DNA from: an uncultured Collinsella sp. | GTDB lineage: Bacteria; Actinomycetota; Coriobacteriia; Coriobacteriales; Coriobacteriaceae | Assembly (NCBI GenBank): GCA_900752345.1 | Contig: CAADVA010000187.1 | Coordinates: forward strand, 1 to 10,882 | DNA length: 10,882 bases | Reading direction: 5' to 3' | Shown here: piece by piece, positions 6,153-10,882 of the stretch | Numbering within the stretch: the stretch's first letter is position 1 | Layout of the letters: each line of letters opens with the position of its first letter | Position numbers and translations under genes: made by a program | The notes under the pieces: generated by a model | Seen by the model: only the letters and a program-made list of their open reading frames with translations | Told to the model about the DNA's origin: nothing | The model's database searches: none

Positions 6153-6205
6153 GGCTGGGAGCAAGCCGCAGGCCTGGTAACCGGGCTAGAAGAAAGGGGC
6201 GCGAA

Positions 6206-7309
6206 ATGAGAGCTTGGTGTTCTGTTGGCCACTATCTGCAGGGCGTTGATGTTATTGGGCGAGTAGGCCAGTATGCGTCGATGTTTGGCAAAAACCACCT
6301 GTTCCTTGTGGACAGCTTCGTGTGCCAGATGTTGGGGGAGGGGCTCTATGGTGCCTACCCCTCTTTGGATGGATGCACGTATCGGACCCTGACATTTGAG
6401 GGCGAGATAAGCCGCAAGAGCATATCGAGGCTTAGCAATGAGGCTGGGGGAGAGTTTGACGTCATCGTTGCCGTAGGTGGCGGGAAAGTCATCGACGTGG
6501 CCAAAATGGTTGCCGCTCAAAGTGGCGCGGCGCTCGTCGTGTGCCCGACGATCGCGGCGACGGACGCTCCCACGAGTGCCATGTCCATCCTCTATAGCGA
6601 TGAAGGGGAGATGAACGAGATTGTCCTCCATGTGAAGAATCCCGATCTCGTTCTGGTGGACTCGAAGGTCATCGCAGGCGCCCCAACGAGATTTCTCTCG
6701 GCGGGGATAGGGGACGCCCTCTCGACTTACTATGAGGGCGAGTCCAACTGGAAGACTGGCCATGCAAACTACGTTTGGTGCCAAAGCGAGCAGGCGGTTG
6801 GCACTGCGGCGGGTCGCGCGATTGCTCGCGCGTGCATGGAAACGCTCGAGAGGGATGGTCGCGCTGCCGTCAAGGCATGCGAGCAGAGCATTGTTACGCC
6901 GGCGCTTGAGAACGTGATTGAGGCAAACATCCTCATGAGCGGCATTGGTTTCGAGAACGTCGGATGCTCTCTTGCCCACGGACTGGGCAACGCGATGACG
7001 GTGCTCCCCGACGGCGAGAAATCCATGCATGGCGAGAGGGTGGGTTTCTCGACGCTGAGTCTCGTGATTGCCGAGGACTACCCGAGCGAGGAAGTCGAGC
7101 GAGTGGCGCGCTTCTGCAGGGACTGCGGCGTTCCGACAACCTTCTCGGAGCTCTCGCTTGCGCCCAGCGACGACGACCTTCGCAAGGTTGCGCAGGCGGC
7201 AATGCAGGCCGAGTCTTGGGGCGCGAGCCCCGTGAGGCTCTGCGACGCGGAAGTCGTGGACATTCTCAAGGCAACTGACGCCCTTGGGCGGCGGATCGCG
7301 CAAGAGTGA
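6206..7309 (+). CDS. gldA: Glycerol / dihydroxyacetone dehydrogenase, iron-type alcohol dehydrogenase family
   Basis: From ATG 6206 (AGAAAGGGG upstream) the product is 367 residues, the same length as E. coli GldA. GldA-type enzymes interconvert glycerol and dihydroxyacetone with NAD+/NADH in the cytoplasm. Visible landmarks: the NAD-binding GGGK (residues 91-94) after VIVAV, the DAPTSA stretch (120-125), and three metal ligands Asp170 (GIGDALSTYYEG), His258 (SLAHGLGN) and His275 (KSMHGERVGF). The frame is open further upstream to 6119, but that stretch contains the terminator hairpin and has no ribosome binding site, so it is not coding. Downstream of an FSA-type aldolase the natural role is to reduce released dihydroxyacetone to glycerol and recycle NAD+; the reverse reaction is possible. 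A related hydroxyketone substrate cannot be excluded. Confidence 0.88.
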   Translation: MRAWCSVGHYLQGVDVIGRVGQYASMFGKNHLFLVDSFVCQMLGEGLYGAYPSLDGCTYRTLTFEGEISRKSISRLSNEAGGEFDVIVAVGGGKVIDVAKMVAAQSGAALVVCPTIAATDAPTSAMSILYSDEGEMNEIVLHVKNPDLVLVDSKVIAGAPTRFLSAGIGDALSTYYEGESNWKTGHANYVWCQSEQAVGTAAGRAIARACMETLERDGRAAVKACEQSIVTPALENVIEANILMSGIGFENVGCSLAHGLGNAMTVLPDGEKSMHGERVGFSTLSLVIAEDYPSEEVERVARFCRDCGVPTTFSELSLAPSDDDLRKVAQAAMQAESWGASPVRLCDAEVVDILKATDALGRRIAQE

Positions 7310-7332
7310 GTAACGTCCCTCCTCGAGAGACA

Positions 7333-7384
7333 AAAAAGCTGAGGGCCGCAAGCGGAGCTCGAACTTCGCTTGCGGCCTCTTTTA
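7333..7384. terminator. Bidirectional intrinsic terminator between gldA and gntR
   Basis: GGCCGCAAGCG (7344-7354) pairs perfectly with CGCTTGCGGCC (7367-7377) around a 12-base loop. On the plus strand TCTTTT follows; on the minus strand the stem is followed by CTCAGC and then TTTTTT. It therefore serves the convergent gldA and gntR transcripts. Confidence 0.85.
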
Positions 7385-7389
7385 CGTGC

Positions 7390-8148
7390 TTATGATTCGG
7401 TAAGGATTTTTCCATCCGGCGAAATCACGAAGCGGAATGACGCCCTGTCTCCCCTGAGCAGGGATTTTGAATAGTGAAGGGGATTGCCCTTGCTGTCCTT
7501 GGTTATCTTGGATAGCACGTAGATGGGCGAGCCGATGATGCAAGAGAGGAGCTTGGCCTCATCCTCGCGCGCGGTTGAAACGTCTATGACAAGCTCCTCG
7601 ACCCCCAGCTGTATGCCGTAGTTTTCCGACAAGAGGCCATAGAGGCTCATATCCTCGCTTAGGTCGTCAAGAAAGCTCGGGAAAGACCTCTCCGAGACAT
7701 AGACGGAGTCGAGCGCGATAGGGATGGAGTCTTCGAACACGAGCCTCTTTGCCATAAGGACGGTATCGCCGACCTTTATGTCCAGCGCGTTTGCGAGGGC
7801 AGGGGTGGCTTCGAGGGAGGACCGCTCCAGGACCCGTCTATGGTTCTTGCCGCCAATATCGGAAAAGGCGTGGTAGCCGAAGTTGTTAGGCGATCCTTTT
7901 CGGATGACTCGCTTGGGGACGGAGACAAAGGAGCCCTTTCCGCGCAACCGGTATATAAGACCCTCATCCACGAGATTCTGGACAGCTCTTCGGACGGTAA
8001 TGCGGCTCACCGAATAGCGTTCGCAGAGCTCGAGCTCGGTCGGAATCTTCTCTCCCACGCCGAGCTCTCCGGAGATGATCTGCTGACGGAGATTGTTTTC
8101 TACCTGTGAGTAGAGCAGGTCGGGCCGTGCGTCGTTGTTAGATGCCAT
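7390..8148 (-). CDS. GntR-family (HutC/UTRA type) transcriptional regulator
   Basis: The 252-residue protein has an amino-terminal winged helix (about residues 12-76) with the GntR pattern: GEKIPTELELCERYSVSRITVRR followed by VDEGLIYRLRGKGSFV, and a UTRA effector-binding domain (about residues 95-245) ending in FRFVISPDG. UTRA domains usually bind a sugar phosphate or similar small molecule, which releases the repressor from DNA. The start ATG 8148-8146 has GGAGA eight bases upstream. It is convergent with gldA and separated from it by a shared terminator. The operator-like sequence at its own promoter (8213-8226) resembles the one at the operon promoter (1948-1963), so it is likely a local repressor of the PTS operon and of itself. 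Confidence 0.92.
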   Translation of the reverse strand: MASNNDARPDLLYSQVENNLRQQIISGELGVGEKIPTELELCERYSVSRITVRRAVQNLVDEGLIYRLRGKGSFVSVPKRVIRKGSPNNFGYHAFSDIGGKNHRRVLERSSLEATPALANALDIKVGDTVLMAKRLVFEDSIPIALDSVYVSERSFPSFLDDLSEDMSLYGLLSENYGIQLGVEELVIDVSTAREDEAKLLSCIIGSPIYVLSKITKDSKGNPLHYSKSLLRGDRASFRFVISPDGKILTES

Positions 8149-8210
8149 GACGTCTCCGATGACGCGAGTGGTGATAGTAAGGGCGTTCTAGGTAGCCCAC
8201 TGTTTTCGTA

Positions 8211-8247
8211 AGTATATGATGACATAAGACTTTATATCGCCATAAAG
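8211..8247 (-). promoter_or_regulatory. gntR promoter region with operator-like sequences
   Basis: On the minus strand TATACT (8216-8211) is a good -10 hexamer about 60 bases ahead of the gntR start; no convincing -35 is present. Overlapping it, TATATGATGACATA (8213-8226, plus strand) resembles the palindrome in the operon promoter. A separate inverted repeat, CTTTAT-six bases-ATAAAG, lies at 8230-8247 and may be a second binding site or part of the promoter. Confidence 0.4.
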
Positions 8248-8305
8248 ATGACAGGAGATGGTCGCTGGATCGCAGGCGACGACCATAGCAGTGGCTTTTT
8301 CGATA

Positions 8306-8720
8306 GGGGAGTGCGGACAAATAGGTGGATCAAATGGGTCCGATCAGGAGTCCGCGCCGCCCCAACGAGCGCAGGGCTGGCAGGATCCGCGCTGACGGGA
8401 GGACCGGGGCGGCCACTACCGCTGGCCGGGGCGGGTCGCGATATGCGAGGCCGCCGGCCTGACCCGCAGCATGTCGCGCAAGGGCAGGAGCTGCGACAAC
8501 GCCCGCGCCGAGGGCTTCTTCGGCCTGCTGAAGCAGGAGTTCTTCCGCAGCAGGGACTGGTCCGGGGTCGGGGTGGGTGAGTTCTCGGCGGCCCTCGACG
8601 AGTGGATGCGGTGGTTCCGCTCGGGGCGCATCTCGCAGGCGCTCGGCTGGCTCACGCCCGACGAGCACCGGCTTGCCCTGGGGTATGCGGTGTAGGTACA
8701 AGAAATAGTCCGCAGACCCA
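8306..8720 (+). mobile_element. Internally deleted IS3-family insertion sequence remnant
   Basis: Both ends share an imperfect terminal inverted repeat: GGGGAGTGCGGAC at 8306-8318 and, reverse-complemented, TGGGTCTGCGGAC at 8720-8708, with A/T-rich continuation on both sides. Between them lies only the last part of an OrfB transposase. A full IS3-family element is well over 1 kb, so most of the element, including orfA and the first catalytic Asp residues, is gone. No target-site duplication is visible. It separates the sugar cluster from the AT-rich genes to the right. Confidence 0.7.
8402..8695 (+). pseudogene. IS3-family transposase OrfB, C-terminal fragment
   Basis: The frame starts after a stop at 8393-8395 and reads DRGGHYRWPG, then TRSMSRKGRSCDNARAEGFF, the end of the rve/DDE integrase core around the third catalytic residue; the Glu of ARAEGFF is the likely catalytic Glu. 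After it come LLKQEFF and RDWSGV, and a tail with ALGWLTPDE, all usual for IS3-group transposases. The Ser-His expected just before DRG is lost, and the upstream 90 bases do not continue the protein in any frame, so a deletion or frameshift lies near 8400. An ATG at 8471 could start only a 74-residue piece without DNA-binding or full catalytic function. Confidence 0.85.
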
Positions 8721-8727
8721 TCCGATG

Positions 8728-9540
8728 CTAAGAAACGCTGATCCGATTAATAGAATTGTCAACCGTAGATTGCAGAGCATTGTCATGCTCATCAAAGGTC
8801 ATTGGGAAATACTGAAGGTACCGATTACCAAGTATGTCCGAATATATAACAAGAATGCGGTATCCAACCTCCGACATCGGTTTGCTATCGCCTTTAAAAT
8901 AGACAACCAATTCGCTCTCCCCGCCCACCGGAAGCTGTCGAGTTTGGCCCCAGTCAATCCGTTGATCATCAGAATGCAACGAGTCGTTCCTTCTGGCAAT
9001 TCCCACCCTAACGCTAACCGCCGGCCCAGCCCCTACGCTGGATACAACATAGCGATTAGCGCCCTGATTAGGCTCAGAACCGGCATTGCAGGGGACGGCC
9101 GGATTGCCGTTACTAATTGAAAGACGGTCTACGCAGTCCAAAACGCCAGATTCGTATTCGTCGTCTTTGGGATTGTCTTCGGAAGATACGGTATGGGCAA
9201 AACCGTTCTTCATCAAACGCAAAGGCTTAGCAGACAAACGGGTCAGAGTAATGCATGGGAGTACGCTCATAACATCAGAATGCCTTCGGTCTTCCCTCCC
9301 AGCACGCAGTGAGAAATACAGCACTGCGATTGCCGAAATTGAACCCACCAACGCACCGAGGTATCCAAGTAGGCCATTAGCATCCCAAACGGGGCGCAGC
9401 CATTTAACTGGAGCGTCAATTGAAAATGTGATTTGAATGGCAAGTAAGAGAACTCCGGATAACGCAACGACCGCAGCAATAAACAGGAGTATTAATTTAA
9501 ATATCGATAGCTTTCCGTTGTTAACACGCAAACAAATCAC
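8728..9540 (-). CDS. Hypothetical two-helix membrane protein
   Basis: The frame encodes up to 270 residues. Two hydrophobic segments are clear, at about residues 13-38 and 56-78, then a soluble domain of about 190 residues. That domain contains VSSVGAGPAVSVRVGI (about 166-181), a pattern of a glycine turn plus Gly-Pro-Ala then alternating hydrophobics that recurs in many uncharacterised small membrane proteins with a beta-rich domain. No enzyme motif is visible. The start may be GTG 9540 or, better spaced from GAGGTGAT, the TTG three codons later (9531); no ATG fits. Codon use is much more AT-tolerant than in the PTS operon, suggesting transfer. The stop is only eight bases from the IS3 remnant. 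It may be functionally linked to the ATPase gene upstream, but nothing proves it. Confidence 0.6.
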   Translation of the reverse strand: MICLRVNNGKLSIFKLILLFIAAVVALSGVLLLAIQITFSIDAPVKWLRPVWDANGLLGYLGALVGSISAIAVLYFSLRAGREDRRHSDVMSVLPCITLTRLSAKPLRLMKNGFAHTVSSEDNPKDDEYESGVLDCVDRLSISNGNPAVPCNAGSEPNQGANRYVVSSVGAGPAVSVRVGIARRNDSLHSDDQRIDWGQTRQLPVGGESELVVYFKGDSKPMSEVGYRILVIYSDILGNRYLQYFPMTFDEHDNALQSTVDNSINRISVS

Positions 9541-9683
9541 CTCGATTCATAGAATTCAATCAGTCAGAAAGCGCCCAATTCTGGACAGATGTCGATATGG
9601 CTACGTCAACCTAAATCCGGATGCATGACCTTCGCAATATATGCCGTCACCGAACCATTAAATAAGTTATTTGGAAGACATGG
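9541..9683. other. AT-rich gap between the ATPase gene and the membrane-protein gene
   Basis: This 143-base gap on the minus strand holds no gene, no clear terminator and no promoter I can define with confidence. GAGGTGAT near 9540-9550 (minus strand) serves the membrane-protein start. The gap is long enough for that gene to have its own promoter, so co-transcription with the ATPase gene is not certain. Confidence 0.35.
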
Positions 9684-10882
9684 CTAATCGATGGCTTTAG
9701 ACTGCTGTCCATATTCTTCCTTAAACCCGGCAATCACTTTTTCGCAGGTCTCGATAATACCCGCCGGAACCGTATTGAACTTGACGGGGTCAAACTGATA
9801 CACCATGAGGTTTTCGATATGGAAGTATTCGTTTGCAAATTCAAACACTGTCTTATCGATATGGGCGCGATTACAAACCTGGCTCATTTCGTCAACATTG
9901 TTAGCAGCAAGCAATCTGAACGCGCAGATTTTCTCAACGGGTGAAGGCGCTTGGTCATAAACGGACAGCAGCTCTTTATTTCCAAGCCCGCTCAATAAGT
10001 CTTGATAGCCAAAGTTCTTTAAACCTATATCCTCAAGCTGCATTTTGGCTTCCGTCCACTCTTCCTCAGTAAGCTTTTGCTCATGTAGCGTCGCAACCTC
10101 CCGACAATGCATCAAACTTGATAGAACGTGCCAGGCGGGCGACTTTCCGTATGCAATTTCGATCGCTCTTCTAGCAAGCGCAATTCTATAGGGCAGAGAT
10201 GCGTCGCTCGCTACGATTGCCTTAAAGCACTGCACAGCGCCATTAAAATCATCATCCTCAACAGGTATCAGGGACAACTCGCCGCCATCGTTGCGCGCAT
10301 AAAAGCAGGATGTATCACATAGAAGGGCCTTGTGGACTTTGCCAACCATAATGAGCGTTTCAAAGTCATGGGTTAATAGCAGCGTTGTAATCCCTTTGCA
10401 GACGCCCTTAGATTTCGAGAACAGCCTTTGGAGAATCGCGTACTTCTTGTTTTGATCAAAGGAAGAAATCGGGTCATCGAGCACGACCATGTCCGGTTTT
10501 TCGCTTTTAACCTGGGCAGAAAACAATGCGATCGCAAGCGAATTGCGCTCGCCATAGCTTAGATGTGACTTTAAATCCTCGACGTTCATCTCGAGCCCGC
10601 GAGGCTTTAGTGAGACGGCACAGCGAGTCCCGTCTGGGGAGGCGATTGAAATCTCATAGGGAAATCCTGCCGACTCCAGAAAAGCATTCATTTCGGCCAT
10701 CGATGCCTTGATAGATTTCCTTAATGCGGAGCTTTGACGACCTATGGCTCTCTGAATTTCCCTCACCTTTGATGATAGGTCGTCTAGCTGTTCTGTGCCA
10801 ACAGGTTGTTTACGCATTGAGGGTGACAGATAGGGAGGACTCCCGCATGCTGTGAGTTGTCTACGCTTACGGCAGAGGGGTC
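9684..10882 (-). CDS. AAA_13/SMC-like ABC ATPase, C-terminal part (5' end outside window)
   Basis: The frame is open to the right edge, so the protein start and Walker A lie beyond base 10882. Numbering from the first Met inside (10817), a predicted helical, coiled-coil-like region (about 8-50) leads into the ABC ATPase half: signature LSYGER (86-91), Walker B VVLDDP (111-116), D-loop SSFD (118-121) and H-loop THDFE (149-153). This arrangement, with DDPISSFDxNKKYAIL, is typical of AAA_13-type ATPases, a group that includes RloC/PrrC-like and other phage-defence proteins. A further 220 residues follow the ATPase motifs; I see no anticodon-nuclease signature or other effector motif in them. AT-tolerant codon use and the nearby IS remnant suggest acquisition by transfer. 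An SMC/Rad50-like housekeeping role is less likely. Confidence 0.75.
   Translation of the reverse strand, partial: PLCRKRRQLTACGSPPYLSPSMRKQPVGTEQLDDLSSKVREIQRAIGRQSSALRKSIKASMAEMNAFLESAGFPYEISIASPDGTRCAVSLKPRGLEMNVEDLKSHLSYGERNSLAIALFSAQVKSEKPDMVVLDDPISSFDQNKKYAILQRLFSKSKGVCKGITTLLLTHDFETLIMVGKVHKALLCDTSCFYARNDGGELSLIPVEDDDFNGAVQCFKAIVASDASLPYRIALARRAIEIAYGKSPAWHVLSSLMHCREVATLHEQKLTEEEWTEAKMQLEDIGLKNFGYQDLLSGLGNKELLSVYDQAPSPVEKICAFRLLAANNVDEMSQVCNRAHIDKTVFEFANEYFHIENLMVYQFDPVKFNTVPAGIIETCEKVIAGFKEEYGQQSKAID

Noticed and set aside
6119..6205. Upstream extension of gldA by 29 codons
   Set aside because: The extension runs through the terminator hairpin and has no ribosome binding site; ATG 6206 has AGAAAGGGG upstream and gives the usual family length.
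5789..7351. Minus-strand ORF of 520 codons opposite the aldolase and gldA genes
   Set aside because: It crosses two real genes and two terminator hairpins and shows no domain; high-GC antisense frames are often open.
8258..8286. Inverted pair ATGGTCG/CGACCAT upstream of gntR, followed by CTTTTT on the plus strand
   Set aside because: The T run begins about ten bases after the stem and alternative pairings compete; no plus-strand transcript here needs a terminator. Left as possible chance structure.
9684..10300. Anticodon-nuclease (PrrC/RloC) effector in the C-terminal part of the ATPase
   Set aside because: I could not find a convincing nuclease motif in the visible 220 residues after the H-loop, so no toxin function is claimed.

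Overview
The window looks like chromosome from a high-GC, fermentative, host-associated Gram-positive, most likely an actinobacterium of the Coriobacteriia (Collinsella/Olsenella/Atopobium group). This rests on strong G/C preference at third codon positions, a mannose-family PTS operon with clear Shine-Dalgarno sites, a GtrII-type membrane glycosyltransferase start, and mobile-element debris. The taxonomic call is inference from style, not from a marker gene.

Left part (1-1990): a decayed, mostly non-coding region. At the edge, on the minus strand, lie the start of a polytopic membrane glucosyltransferase and a translationally coupled upstream ORF that seems to have lost its 5' end. Next come a 124-bp imperfect palindrome (483-606), three tandem copies of a 23-bp unit (691-759), the wreck of an ABC-exporter ATPase domain with an in-frame stop, a 47-codon minus-strand ORF with a strong ribosome binding site, and a pair of hairpins upstream of that ORF.

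Centre (about 1930-8230): an intact plus-strand sugar operon and its divergently oriented regulator. The order is EIIA, TIM-barrel sugar epimerase/isomerase, EIIB, EIIC, EIID, fructose-6-phosphate aldolase/transaldolase-like enzyme and glycerol/dihydroxyacetone dehydrogenase, with a GntR/HutC-type repressor facing the operon behind a bidirectional terminator. The proposed flow is: a sugar (probably a ketohexose) enters through the mannose-type PTS and is phosphorylated; the epimerase converts the phosphate (or a related intermediate) into an aldolase substrate; the aldolase splits it to dihydroxyacetone (DHA) plus an aldehyde phosphate; and the GldA homologue reduces DHA to glycerol, regenerating NAD+. 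The sugar cannot be named from sequence. The operon promoter carries an AT-rich near-palindrome between -35 and -10, and a related sequence overlaps the gntR promoter, which fits shared control by this GntR.

Right part (8300-10882): an internally deleted IS3-family remnant, then a visibly more AT-rich block with two minus-strand genes: a two-helix membrane protein of unknown function and the C-terminal part of an AAA_13/SMC-like ABC ATPase that runs off the window. Composition, the neighbouring IS remnant and the ATPase type suggest a horizontally acquired, possibly defence-related, locus.
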